In this document: piece by piece, positions 1 to 11,771 of the stretch
Layout of the letters: each line of letters begins with the position of its first letter
Position numbering within the stretch: position 1 is the first letter of the stretch
Program-made: the position numbers and the translations under genes
Notes under the pieces: model-generated
What the model was told of the DNA's origin: nothing
Databases searched by the model: none
Seen by the model: only the letters and a program-made list of their open reading frames with translations
Source of the DNA: Grammothele lineata
Lineage: Eukaryota; Basidiomycota; Agaricomycetes; Polyporales; Polyporaceae
Direction of reading: 5' to 3'
DNA length: 64,000 nt
NCBI GenBank assembly: GCA_002150815.3
Contig: NDFF03000372.1
Span: forward strand, 124,001 to 188,000

Positions 1-580
1 GCGCCTTCGATGGAGCTTACGCGCCGTGAGGACGGTAGTGTGTCCGTGCCCCACTGCACACATGACGAGCCCTGATAACACACGACGGGGCAGCCGGCGG
101 AGGTAACCTCAACGCCAAATCCTCGTGTCTACCAGCACGCCCTGAGCATTCAATGGTGTTCTAAGCGAGCCATACATGAGTGGAACCCTCGCCCCACCCG
201 TTGCTCTGGTCCCTGGGGCCTAGGCTCTCAGTGTAGCGTCGACGTCGGCGAATGCACACGCCATTTCGAACATGCGGCATCCAGCTCGTTGCGGCTAGCG
301 AAGAGGCTGTCTGACACCGTACAGATTCTCTGTCGCGGAAGGCGGCCGCCGCGCCGCGCCCAGGTCAAGGGTGCCGCCACATCGGCGTCGCCAATCTTCT
401 CGACATGTCCAAGTCAAAACAACTCCAAGCCACTGTACCCTCTCTTCCGAGACACTTCTGTACGGCTGCTTTGCTAGCACGCACCCAACAGCTACCGTAC
501 CGGTCGTCCCGGGGCTCGTCCGACCGACCGACTGTCCGACCGACTGACGGCTCCCGGCTCCCGAAGCCCCAGGTCTCCCC
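1..580. other. Intergenic segment at the left edge
   Basis: This stretch lies downstream of the cysteinyl-tRNA synthetase stop codon and reaches the window edge. The short open frames in it have no family signature and no convincing splice pattern. A small direct repetition of the unit CCGACCGACTG occurs near 518-548. I see no gene here. Confidence 0.5.
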
Positions 581-3500
581 TCACTCCTGCGCCTGCTGCT
601 TCTGCCACTCCAAAAACTCCTCGTGCCGCTTCTTCTGCGCAGCCCAGTCCTTCGCGGCCTTCTTTGCCTGGTTCTTGCTGAGCTCCTTGCCCTCGCCGTC
701 CGTGAGCGGCACCCCGTTATCGTCCCAGGAGCTGTACGTCCCCTCGGGCACGTTCGGGGGCCTGAAGAGCTCCTGCGGAGGTACGCGTCCCTTCTCGAGC
801 GCGGCGAGCCGCTTCTGCCGCTCCGCCTCGGCGGTGGCGGCCTTGCGCGCCGCCTTAGCCTCTGCTACCGCGCGCTTCTCGTCCCGCGCCTTCACGAGCT
901 CTTCAGGGGAGACAAGCTTGACGAGCGCCCGGCCGTCTGCATTCCGTGGAAGGCAACGAGCGGGTCAGAATCAGTGCAGGGGAGGAAGGGTCCCGTGAGC
1001 GGCGGCGGCGACATAGTCGGAGGGGCGGATCCGAGGCAGCGCCGTAGCGGCAAGGGTCGCGGAGTTCGGGCGGGAAGAACGCCACGACCAGGGACGAGCG
1101 CGAGCCAGGGAGGCGTGCAGTTCGGGAGCGAGGCCGACAAGGTTTCGAGGTTTGTATGTTGTTTGACGTCGAGGATCAGGCGGCGAAGCCGGGCGTACAG
1201 AAGAGAGCCGGGGAGGGCGAGGGGAAGGAAGGGGAAGCCAAACAAGATGCTATCAGCAGGCTATTCGAGCGGGGAGAGGCGCGGACGGGGGTACAATGGA
1301 AGAAGGGTGGGCTTAGAACAGGGACATAGAAGGCACGAGGAAGGCCAGAAGGAGGTAGGGAGAAAGCGTGATGGAGTATTGACGCGCGCACCTTCTTGGT
1401 CGTCCAGGGCTACCCCGAGCGGCACGAGATCGACATCCCGTAGTTTATCCGAAAGCGCCAGGATGTCCTTGAGCGCGGTGTCGCCTTTCGCGATTGCTAG
1501 CCTCCGTACGCCGTCACGGAAAGTCGAGAGCGATCGCAGGTACGGCATGAGGATCTCCTCGCGCTACGCCGACCACAACATAGGTGCCCCACACGATTTT
1601 TAGGTTGATGTAACATCATGGAACAAGAGGGGTGTAGAGGGGGAATATTCCGACAGTTAGCATCAGGCAGTCGTGAGTTTCGAGCACGTACGTTGACGCT
1701 CCCCTCATCAGCGCCCCGCTCCTGGCCCCAGCCAATCTCGTCCGACTGGCCTTCGCCAAGACCAAACATGCGGAGCATGTTGCCCACCCAGCGTGCGACA
1801 CGCTGCACGAGCCCCATTTCGAGGTTGCTCCCGGGCGCCTTGAGATAGACATTTGTCTTGGAGACGATGTCGCGGAGGACGTTGATCGCTTCAGGTGTGT
1901 TAAACGAGTCGCAGAGCGCGGCGCGGAAGGCGGCTTGAGCGGCATGGAAGCTGCGAAGCGGGTAGAGTTACGAGTTTGGGCGAGTTCCGGGCGAGAGAAC
2001 GGACGGCCGTGGGAGGACGCGAGAAGCAACAAGCAAATAAGAACAGAACGTTGCCGATCAGTATTTTGTCTAACAACTCCCAGCTCCGCGAACGCAGAGC
2101 GAAGCGCGGGCTTACCTGTCGGTAAGTTCACTCTCAGCCTGTTGGAAGCGGTTCTTTCCGTCTAATTTGGGACCCTCGGCTTCGGCCTGCGAGACTAGCG
2201 CCTTGACGTTCGTGAAAAAGTTCTATGTAATGAGCCAGGATGCGGTTAGTACTGCTTTAAGTTGGTAGGCGCCGGCGCGCTCCTACGCGGGAGGCCATGA
2301 GGCGCGAAGGAAAAGCATGGAGCACGCACGTTGAAAGCGGTCTCGATCCCACGCACTTCTCCTGTCATGAGCGACTCGGAGAAGTCAACCTTTGAGTTCC
2401 ACAGCTGTGTTAAAAATGCGAGCCGCAGCTGCCGCGCAGTGTACTTCTGCAGAATCTCCTGCGTGTCGGAAAATGCGTGCGTCAGTAATGCAGCCGACCC
2501 GGACGGAGCGCCTTCTGAATATTTCCAGTACAGGAGGAACGACCCGCGAGGAGGGAGAGCGGCGAGTAGGTAAAAGAAGGCGAGAACTCACGTCGATAGT
2601 GATGAAGTTCTTCAGCGACTTGCTCATCTTGAGCCCTTCAATATGCAGATGGCCTGTGTGAATGAAATAATTAACCCATGCTGGGCAATCATGGTAGGCC
2701 TGGGAGAATAGAATCAGATATCTCCTCGGGTATCGGAAGACGCAGCAGCATACCTCCGACTGCGCCATCTCGTTATCGTGGTGTGGGAACGCCAGATCGA
2801 TCCCACCCGAGTGAATATCCATACTCTCCCCGAAGACGGCACTGGCCATGACCGAGCACTCGATGTGCCAGCCCGGCCTGCCGGGACCCCACGGTGATGG
2901 CCACTCCGGTTCCCCCGGTTTACTCGCCTTCCATAGTGCGAAGTCGGCAGGAGACTTCTTGCCGCCCGTGCTTGCGCCCAGCGCACCCTCCCCCTCCTCG
3001 AGCAGCTCCTGGTTACCCTTGGACCATGGTTCAAGCTTCGCGTACGCGTGGTTCTCGGCGCGGTCGAACGCGCGCGTGTCGAAATAGACGGATCCGTCGA
3101 CGGCGTATCCATACCCGTTGCGCACGATGCCTTCTACGAAGGAGACGATTTCCGGCACATACTCCGTCACGCGTGTCAAGGTGTCTGGATCGCGCACTCG
3201 CAGGCGGCGCATGTCCGTGAAGAAGGCAGCTTCCCAATACGCAGCGAGTGAGCGAAAGATGGTATGGTCAGTCACGGCGCTGCCGAACTACAATACGTGT
3301 GAGCAAATACCGTCATCGATGGAAGCCTGGTCACTTACCTGCTTGTCAAGTGCAAGCGCAAGGACGTCCTGCGATGCATCAATGAGGGTGTGAGCGAGCT
3401 CGACGTTCGTTTGCCCCGACTTGAGTTGCTCTTGCGCTCTCATGGCAGCGGTATAAGTGGCGTTCTGAAACGAGATGAGCAGAACATAAGTGACGACCAA

Positions 3501-4484
3501 GAGATCCTACGTACAGCAGCGTTGAAGTGCATTTCGAACTTCTCGTCTCTCTGTAAGTTTGTTTGTCTCCACGACTTATCTTGGAAGCGTTCGACGAGTG
3601 CTGGCCACGCATCCTTCTCTGCCCCCGGTGCGGGCCGTTCTGATATATCGAGACCCTTGCCGACTTTCGACTGCACATAGGATTCCCAAGCCGTGTGGAC
3701 TTGTTCAATCAATTCTGGAGTGAGGGATATTGATTCGGAGCGCAGTTTTGATACTAAGTGATTGTGTCGAGCGCGCAGGATGATCTGCAGGTGACGTCTA
3801 GTGAGAATCGGTAGAAACCCCCGTCAGACCAAGGTGTGTTCTCAGGCGCGTTGGAACGAAAACCACATCCGAACGCGCAATTTCGGCCCGGTGGATAGCG
3901 CATGAAGTAAAGAGGGCAAAGGAAATGCCGAGGCTTCGCTCTATAGCCGGCACGGGTGGAGATGAAAGGAGCTGGCCTGTACTGGCTCATAATGGGGGGC
4001 GAAAATACGTGACAATGCTCCGTTTTTGAATATGAAGAGGATAGCAACCAAGACGCAATGGGATGAATGAGAGAACGGTGCAAGTTTGCATACCTTGTCG
4101 TCTATATCCGTGATGTTCATGACAAAGTGGACATCGTATCCAAAGTAATCCGTCATAATCCTCCGAAGGATGTCCTGGGTTACATAGTTTCTTTGCCACG
4201 TATTAGCTAGAAGGTCGCACTAGTAGTGATGTAATATGGAAGCGCACCTAGCGTGTCCCATATGTGAGGCATCGTACACGGTAGGACCGCAGTTGTACCA
4301 CTTGACATGACGACCTTTCATCGGCACGAACTCCGTCTGCGGGGCATGGTTGAGACACATACAGAGGCAGGCGAGAAAGACAGCGTAGACAGACTTTTGT
4401 ACGTGTCAGGGAGTTGTAGATTTTGAGTACAGGCTCTGATGCCTGTTGGGCCGGGATGGTCCATGGAGGCTGCTGTGCGGCCAT
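581..4484 (-). CDS. Cysteinyl-tRNA synthetase (cytosolic type), multi-exon
   Basis: This enzyme charges tRNA-Cys with cysteine. The start at 4484 gives a protein opening [11 protein letters not shown], followed by the family motif [10 protein letters not shown]. Exon 1 (4484-4395) joins to exon 2 (4336-4248), which reads [22 protein letters not shown] is the class I HIGH motif. Exon 3 (4190-4094) carries the conserved [20 protein letters not shown] block. Further exons hold the FPHHDNE zinc and active-site region near 2770 and the KMSKS loop, seen as [11 protein letters not shown], near 2630. The C-terminal exon, near 581-895, is a lysine- and alanine-rich charged tail with FRPPNVPEG, typical of eukaryotic CARS. 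The stop is TGA at 581-583. Introns are short with GT-AG ends. The family call is secure; I did not place every exon boundary between 900 and 4094. Large open frames on the opposite strand (for example 623-1603) are shadows. Confidence 0.93.
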
Positions 4485-4653
4485 GAGCGACGTGGTTGTT
4501 TCTCTGTTGTGGCGGGTGGATGCTGCGAAGGGTCTTGAAGGGGGTCTTGGGGGACGGAGACGGAGACGGACGGAGAAGGAAAGCATGCACGCGGGCTGGG
4601 CTTGTGCGCCGGAGTCAGTCTGAGCACTTCTCTCCTCTTCTGTCGCGATCGAG

Positions 4654-5040
4654 CTCACGCCCGAGGACATCCCGGCATTATCGGACAGCATCGCTCAGGC
4701 GCCTATCTCCCGGACCGCACTGCCGTTCCTGATCGCAGAACTGCCACGAGGATATCGAACGCGAGTTGTCCGCGTAGCCGTCAAGCACCTTCAAACTTCA
4801 AGGTATTCCAAGAGACGTGGAAATATGAGATGAAATAAAGATCAACGCAATGGGATACAGATATGGGTTTTGTGGATGGTTCGTCTATGCAGACGTTCTA
4901 CGTTCACCGCGGAGTCCGACATCGCGTACTCCAAGTTCCCCGAACATCGACACCAGCTCAACTCCATCCTCACACATCACTGGGTGCTCCAGATCACCAG
5001 CACGCGGGATGCTTCCTCCCGCGTAATTCTGCGCCCTTAG
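4654..5040 (+). CDS. Candidate small two-exon gene, unrecognised, 5' end unresolved
   Basis: No long ATG-to-stop frame exists here, but two coding-like segments join cleanly. The first runs from about 4654 (after a pyrimidine tract ending in AG at 4653) to 4802 and reads LTPEDIPALSDSIAQAP and PFLIAELPRGYRTRVVRVA. A GT donor follows at 4803. The second starts at 4893 after TATGCAG, keeps the frame, reads STFTAESDIAYSKFPEHRHQ and ILTHHWVLQIT, and stops at TAG 5038-5040. The two parts total 297 nt. An upstream exon from the ATG at 4483 with a donor near 4516 would fit, but it would overlap the start codon of the synthetase gene on the other strand. I recognise no family. An opposite-strand reading (4885-5157, MADRGMVSPRLV) competes with the second exon. 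Moderate to low confidence. Confidence 0.38.
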
Positions 5041-6226
5041 CATGTCGCTCCGCCGATGCCTCTGCTCAGGGGCGGACAGCTCCCTAAATCTGAGACGGCA
5101 TTCGGCGGGATACCCCCCGCGCACCAGGCGCGGAGAGACCATGCCTCGATCAGCCATCTTCAACCCTTATATCGGTAGAAAAACAATGAGAATGGTTGAC
5201 GCCAAAGTCGAGTGACCTCTTGACGTACCCGCTGCCATCCTACGAGCTGTCCACCGTAGCGCGCGCGTCTGCAGTCACGCGACGGACTCGAGGCCTCGCC
5301 GAGTCGCTTGATGTTGACGACCAGTTGTTGGCGGACCGATGGATGATGAAGAGTGGTAGACGGGAGACCGGAATTGAGGCGAAGGAGGAAAGAGATAGGT
5401 TGGCTGGATATTGTCGAAGACGGGGGCGAAACCGAGGCCAGGCGTTCACGGAGGGCGAGTGGGATGGAAGAGATACCGATTCATGGCGGTAGATGGGCTT
5501 GTATAGCGCTAACCCAAGCGGCGACGATGGAATGTGGTTGTGCTCTCGTAGGTGGTTGGGGTGAAAGAGAGGTCGCTGAACTGAGATGGTTTTTATGTTG
5601 TTGGAACGGGGCTGACGCGAGGAGGCTGAAATCCTGACAGGCGATGGGATCAGCCTCTATCAGATCCTTGGAGGCGAACATCCTCGGGTGAAACAAGCAT
5701 GAGCCGGCGTGACCTTCAGAGAGGCCCACAAGTGTAGGCGAACTTTTCCGATGTCATTCGTTCATTCCACCTGAAAACCCGAAGGACGGCGTTTTGGTTA
5801 AGTGTGATATAATGAGTCTGTACCACCAACATGCGCGGTACACAGCTGCTTGGATCAGCCGGTGCTCAGTGCCTAGAATCGAGACCACGTCAGCCTCACT
5901 CCGGCAACGGTCGATGAATGGGTGCGATGATCATATAGGATTTATAATCGTATACGTAATTCCGGGCCAGAGGACAACACAATGGAGGGGTATGTAGGGT
6001 AGAGATGACGACAAAGCTGAGGATTGCGGAAGGAGTGAACGACGAAACCTGCACACATGAATACAATGTGACGATTATGGAGCCCGAGATGAAGGAATGG
6101 TGTAGTGAAATGCAGGTGGAGCATTATGCAGAAACGAAGGACTGATGATGGATGAGCTTTGGCTACAGATGTGCGAAGGAAGTGGAAGCGAGAAACGAAA
6201 GACAGGGTGAGCATGGATGTTGCGTT
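5041..6226. other. Intergenic region, no assignable gene
   Basis: This 1.2 kb stretch separates the small gene candidate from the 3' end of the CLIP gene. It contains several 60-110 codon open frames on both strands (for example minus 5240-5449 and plus 5353-5637), but none shows a family motif or a supported exon chain. Part is probably the 3' untranslated region of the CLIP gene. I see nothing else. Confidence 0.4.
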
Positions 6227-9200
6227 CTAGAAGACGTCGAGAGAGTGAGGGCAGTTCGCAGCCGTATGCCCGCGCTCCTCGCAATCCTCGCAGATTAGGT
6301 CGTCGGCTTCCTCGTGGAGACGGGAGGACGTGCTGATGGAGCTCGGCGGCGCGGCACCCTCCTTGAGAAGATCGCAAGTGAAGATATCGTGGCCGGGGCG
6401 CTCGCAAATCTCGCAGACCTCTTCGCCGGACTGGCCGAGACTCGAGGACATCGTCGAGGCAACAGACGCCGGGCGATTGACAGGGTCCTCCGGAAGGCCG
6501 TTCTTGGACAGCTTCTTCTGACTCCGGGCAAGCTTCTCTTTGAGCCGCTCAATCTCGGCCTCTAGTTCGTCTTCCCGGTAAATCTGGACGAAAGTGAGAT
6601 GCAGTTGGGTCAGAAGAACGTTCTACGGCATACCTTTGACTCGATGAGTGATTCCAGTTCGCTGATTTCCTTGTTGAGCTAGTGGAGTATGAGCAACGAA
6701 CATCAGCTAACGGAGATAACCATAACATACATCATGAACTTGACGGGCATTCTTCATCTCGAGATCTGCCAGCTTCTTACGCAGCTGCTCGACATCAGTC
6801 TAGCGGCAACCGTCAGCACCGTCCACGCTACCAAGCGCATAAGAGGTATTTACCTCGTACTTGGTCTTGAGGTCCTTGTAGCTCTGCTGGAGGGCTTGAA
6901 TGTCGTCCATGGATGGCGTTCCGGGTGATGGCGGAACTTCGCCGTTCGCAAGTGCCTCTTCCCTAGCAAGACTCTTCTCGACGTCTTCTTCCAGGATCCG
7001 GAGGTCCTGCAAGGATATTCAGTGGCGTTCTTTTTTCAGCGTCTAAGACCCACTCACCTCGCGGAGCTGCTCTGTCTCCGACATGAGAAGCCTGTTCTCA
7101 GCTTCCAATACCTTGCATCTTTGGCTCGCTGCGGCGTTCTCCTTCTGCAGCTCCTGCACGATGTGCCTAAAACACCAAAATCAGTAACTCAATTCGCTGG
7201 AACAATGCATGATGCGTACTTAAGACCAGTGATCTCATCACGAGCCGTAGCCAGATCGTGCTTAGACGAAGGTGACGCCGGCGTCTTGAGCTCCAGGCCA
7301 TTTACAGAGCCTTCGCGGTTGAGCTTCTTCCGGACGGTCTCGAGCTCCGTTAACCGTTCGTTGGCCAGGGATCGCAGCTCCTCTGCTGACGCCCGTTCAT
7401 CTGCGAGCTCGGCTTGCGTCCGCTTCAGCGATTGAGACAGCTACGCTAGGGATAAGCTAGTGGTTCAGCACAAGATATGGTAGGATACATACCGTCTCCT
7501 TATCCTCCTGGAGGGAATGTAATTCTTCTTCGAGCGCTTGGTTGTTGGTGGCACCTGCACCCAAGGCCTTGGCCTGCTCGAGCTGCTGCTTAAGCTCGGC
7601 GATCTCCTCCTGCAGACGCGCACGCTCCGCGTTGTTGCGCGGCGCGAGTTCGCTGAGTTTGTCGTTCGAGTTGCTGACCGCCGCCGCGGCGACACCTTCC
7701 AGATGCTACGGAGGGCGCCGCACTCAATCAGACACCCGACAACCACATACTGAATATTCAATCTCGGATGAAGCGGGCTTACCGCGATCTCGTTCCTGAA
7801 CGTCTCGATCTCCGCGCGAGCGCTCTCGAGCGTCGCCGCGTTCTCGCGGAACGCCTCCTCGACCTCTTCAACGCGGGCGCGTGCCTTCTCCTCCGCCTTA
7901 CGCAGCCGCTCGCCCTCCCCGCGCGCCTCTGCGAGCTCCTTGCGGATGCCCTCCTCGCGGTCCTTGTAGCGCTTGAGGCGGTCGCGCACCGCCGCGTCGT
8001 CGCGCTCGTTGGCCGCGCGCATATCCTCGAGCGTGTCCTCAAGCGTGGAGATCTTCTTCTGCAGGTGCTGTACTTGGTCGCGCAGCATCTCGTTCTCGAT
8101 CTCTGCGGCGGATGACGCCTGGCGGGCGGCAGCCCCGGGAGAGGGCGGACGTGCTTGCTGACGGAGCTGCTCTTCGAGCGATACGACAAGGTCCTCGAGC
8201 TCGTACCGTTTCGTGTCGGCGATGCTGAGACGTTCTTCGTAAAGCGCAATTGTTTCCTGCGCCAAAATATCAGCAATCAGTCATGCAACATAAAGAAGAC
8301 GGACGTACCTGACCCGCTTGCCTGAGCTCCTCGACCTGTCCACCCAACTCCCTCCTCTCTTCCTCGAGCTCCGCATACGCCTTCTGAACACGCGCCTCCA
8401 GCAACGCAATCTCTCCGTTCTTCGCCTTCAGTAAGTCCGCGTTCTCGTGCTGTTCTCCCTCCCGCGCCGCAACCGCCTCCTTGAGTTGCGCAACGAGTGC
8501 CTCCTTATCCTCGAGCTTGCTCTGCACGTCGCGCAATCTCGCCTCCCCATCGCTCTTCGCCTTCTCCACCGCCCGAGTCGAATCGTCTGCCGCACGCTGT
8601 AGAGCCTCCACCTGCGCGTCGCGCTCGCTCAGCGTCCGCTCGGCCGTACGCGCCGCGGCTTCGAGCTCGAGCACGCGTGCGGCCTGCAGGTCGCGCTCGG
8701 AGACGAGCGCGTCGATGCGCACCGACGCCGCGCTCTCCGCGCCCTCCACCTTCGTCCGAAGGGTGCCCGTCTCCGCGCGGAGCCGCTCGTTCTCGTTCTC
8801 GGCCGCGTCGAGGCACGCTTGGAGCCGCTCGACCTGGCTCTGTAGCTCGAACGCGGCAGCGGAGTCTGGCATGGAGACCCGCGAGTCTGGGCGAGGGCTG
8901 GAAGGTGTCTTGTTGGTCATGGACATGAGTCCAGCGATGCGATCCTGGATGGCTTTGCCGCTCATTTCAAGATCGGACATGGCGGATGGGGGGTCCACGG
9001 GAGTGTGGGGCCCGGTCAATGACACCGAACGGCTGGAAAGGGTAGTTGAGGGAGAAGGAGGAGGGGGCATAGCGACTGCGCTTGGTATTCTGGCGCGTGG
9101 TGTGTTGCTAAATGACGGTCGGGATTTGGAAGGCGTGGTAGATGTAGGAAGGCCCATGCCGATGCCTGTTGGGCGTGCAGAACCTAATGCCTTCGGGGTG

Positions 9201-10768
9201 CTAAATGGAGAGCCGGGATTGCTTCGGGTGGGGGAGGCCAGTTGTCTGGGCGGCTGCCTCGGAGAACCCAAGGCTCTGACAGGACTGGCTGAGCCCGAAG
9301 CTCGTGAGGGGCTGCCTGGTGTCTTTGCGAGTTGCTTGGCTGTCATTCCTATGTACTTGGCCGCCCGGGAACCAGGTGTAATATTGGTAGGGACAGTAGT
9401 AGTCCGTCCGGGAGTCACCAAGGAAGTTCGTGTTGTCGTTACTGATGGACGAGGACGCGCGGAAGGAGTTTGCAAGCCAGGAGTCTTGCGACCCGTCGAT
9501 GCGGCTGGCGTAACACGACCATTGCCTATGGAAGGCGTAACTCTCCCGTTAGATATCGAGGGTGTCACTCTTCCATTGGAGATTGACGGGGTCTTCCGAC
9601 CGTTTCCAATGGAGGGGAGATGAGAGGGCGTCATACGTCCGGACGCCGAGAAAGAAGGGGTCATCCTGCCACTCCGTACAGACGCTACAGAGGACGGTCG
9701 TGAGGAGCCCACGGTAGCGACCGAGAGCTTGGTCGAGGCAACGAAAACACCACAATTTGGAGGGCATGTAAAGTATTGCTTCCTGAACAACAGGGACAAA
9801 TGAGCATGCGAAGGGGTCATTATGCGGATGGAAGGCATGGAGGTACGGAACCCTAGCATTCAAAAATCAAGTCTAAACCCTGAAAGCGGAGTAGTACTTG
9901 ACATGCTCCGCGCCACCATACGACGCGTTGAAAATCAGGGGTAAAATAACACCATTCGGTGCTAGCTCTACGTGACTAGTGGATGTTCAGCGCCCTGCGC
10001 GGAAGAATGCGCCAGGTTACTAGCACGGGCGCATAGTAACGCGAATTCGTAGGTCAAATCTCACTCCGGCACGCCACACCCCAAAACCACGCCTTACAAC
10101 GAGCGTACGCCCGACGCACAGCGGTCAAGCCGTGGCCATCGCGCGAGTCCGGGCAACTGAGATGCTTATAGCACTCACCCAGCAACGCTCCCGTTATTCT
10201 TTCCCTTGCCCGCGAATCCGCCGCTGAGCTCGACTCCCGCCCACATACCCGGCTTGCCATCAATCTCGCCGAGATACCGGAGGATGCCTTCGAAACCGAG
10301 GGATTCGATACGGACATGGTCCCCGATGTCAAAGACGCGCCCCGCCCGGCTGGCGCTCCGGGCAAACACGTCCGAAGTCCTACTTGGCGGACGTGCCGCT
10401 GCTGACTTGGCGGACGGCGTTCGGCCGGCACTGGCGGCGGAGTAGGAGGACGCGGAGGAAGATGGCCTAATGCTCGCGCTGATGGAAAGACCGCCGTTTT
10501 GCGAGAAGGAGGCGGAGGAGGAGGGGGAGAGTTGGGAGGAGGCCAAGGAGAGATCGCTCGCGCGCGGGCCGCGGTGCAGCGCGGGATCATGGGCCCGGAT
10601 TGCGTCCGCGAACGCTCTCGACGCGAAGTCGTCCTCCTGGGTTGTGACGGAGGGTCGCTGGCCGGCGGATGAGCCTGAGCGGGGCCGCGGGATGCCCGGG
10701 GTGGGGATGCTGGTCTTGCCTGGGGTGGGGATGCCGGAGACGCGGCCTTTACCTGGAGTGACGGACAT
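6227..10768 (-). CDS. CLIP-170-type microtubule plus-end protein (CAP-Gly, coiled coil, zinc knuckles)
   Basis: This is a plus-end tracking protein of the CLIP-170/Tip1/Bik1 family. The start at 10768 gives MSVTPGKGRVSGIPTP, a basic Ser/Pro-rich leader. One CAP-Gly domain follows: GDHVRIESLGFEGILRYLGE, then the GKNNGSVAG core, split by a GTGAGT intron just before KQYFTCPPNCGVFV (exon start near 9777). The two halves join as GSVAGKQYFTC. A long Ser/Pro/Arg linker with repeated GRMTPS and GRVTPS units spans about 9000-9700. Long coiled coil covers most of 6600-8900. The C-terminus has two CCHC-like knuckles, CEICERPGHDIFTC and CEDCEERGHTAANC, then a stop at 6227-6229. CAP-Gly, coiled coil and terminal knuckles in this order are diagnostic of CLIP-170 proteins; the knuckles bind dynactin and CAP-Gly domains in known members. 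It shares a 326-bp divergent upstream region with bL34m. Confidence 0.92.
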
Positions 10769-11094
10769 GGAGGAACATGAGACGGAGCAGACGTGGATGG
10801 AGCGAGCGTGTGGGTAGATATTCGAGGACAGAGAGACCGAGGGCGACTGAACCAGTCCCTTGCCGACTCTCAGCACGCGCCATTCAACCGCCCTCTGCCC
10901 AATCAGTACGCGCTTTCCGGGGTCTCCCCGCCCGTCTTCCCGGGTCCCTGCGTCTTCTCCGGGCGCTTCTCCAGCTCTCGCTGTGTCCTCCACCAGCCAC
11001 GGTCCGGCGGGTTTCCTGACCTGCACGACAGGTGAGCTTCGTGCTTCAGGCTCTGTCTGCAGCGTGTACTGAACGCATACGGCTTCTTTGTAGC
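10769..11094. promoter_or_regulatory. Shared divergent upstream region of the CLIP and bL34m genes
   Basis: Only 326 bp separate the ATG of the CLIP gene (minus, 10768) from the proposed ATG of bL34m (plus, 11095), so both promoters must lie here or overlap the neighbouring 5' exons. The sequence is GC-rich, without an obvious TATA box. Bidirectional use is inferred from spacing only. Confidence 0.5.
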
Positions 11095-11478
11095 ATGCCG
11101 CGAGTACCCCCCTCGCTCGCTCGCCTCCTCTCGCGCCCGCCGGTCCTGCCCGCGGCCGTGCCACGGGTCGTGGCCTCCACCTCGTTCGCCTCCTCACTGG
11201 TCCCATTCCGACCCATAGTCGCCTCTGCGACCCCGACATCTTCGCTCCTGCGCGCACTTCCCTCGCTCGCGACGCGCTTCAACCCTCTCGCTGCCATCCT
11301 CTCCCCCGCATTTTCTCCTCTCCTCCAAGTACGACACAACACCAAGGGACAAGAGTACCAACCCTCGCAGCGGAAGAGGAAACGCAAGCATGGATTCCTG
11401 TCTCGCATCAAGAGCTTGAACGGCCGGAAAATGCTGGCGCGTCGGAGGGCAAAGGGCAGACTGTTCCTCTCACATTGA
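11095..11478 (+). CDS. Mitochondrial large-subunit ribosomal protein bL34m
   Basis: The last 45 codons are a clear bacterial-type L34: [18 protein letters not shown], then [15 protein letters not shown] and a short LFLSH tail. bL34m belongs to the mitochondrial 54S/39S subunit. The preceding roughly 80 residues are rich in Arg, Ala, Ser and Pro with almost no acidic residues, as expected of a mitochondrial presequence. I chose the ATG at 11095 ([12 protein letters not shown]), giving 127 aa in one exon; an in-frame ATG at 11032 would add 21 residues. It sits between two microtubule genes and has no functional link to them that I can see. Confidence 0.88.
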   Translation: MPRVPPSLARLLSRPPVLPAAVPRVVASTSFASSLVPFRPIVASATPTSSLLRALPSLATRFNPLAAILSPAFSPLLQVRHNTKGQEYQPSQRKRKRKHGFLSRIKSLNGRKMLARRRAKGRLFLSH

Positions 11479-11771
11479 TCTGGTGGTATGGCTAGGCAGT
11501 GAGTACTGCGCCGAATATCTGGTCTACTATAATACTCATGCGTCTCAGAGCAGGTAGTGCGCGCGCATGCTATAGATTGAAGTGTTGCGTGTCAGATATA
11601 TCTACTCTGCGTAATCCCATGGTCTAGCATTCATCGCCGACACAAACAGAGTGCACGTAAGGCATCAATAGAGCATCGCTAGAAGCAATACGACCTCGTC
11701 CGCGACTACATCGACAACATTCATGCGGACGACGACTCATCACCGCGACTCCATCAGGCATACAGCGAGTG

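Noticed and set aside
623..1603. Plus-strand open frame of 326 codons
   Set aside because: It lies antisense to the C-terminal exons of cysteinyl-tRNA synthetase, has a composition imposed by the opposite strand and shows no family motif.
8481..9623. Plus-strand open frame of 380 codons
   Set aside because: It mirrors the coiled-coil and Ser/Pro-rich exon of the CLIP gene on the other strand; the CLIP frame has recognisable domains on both sides.
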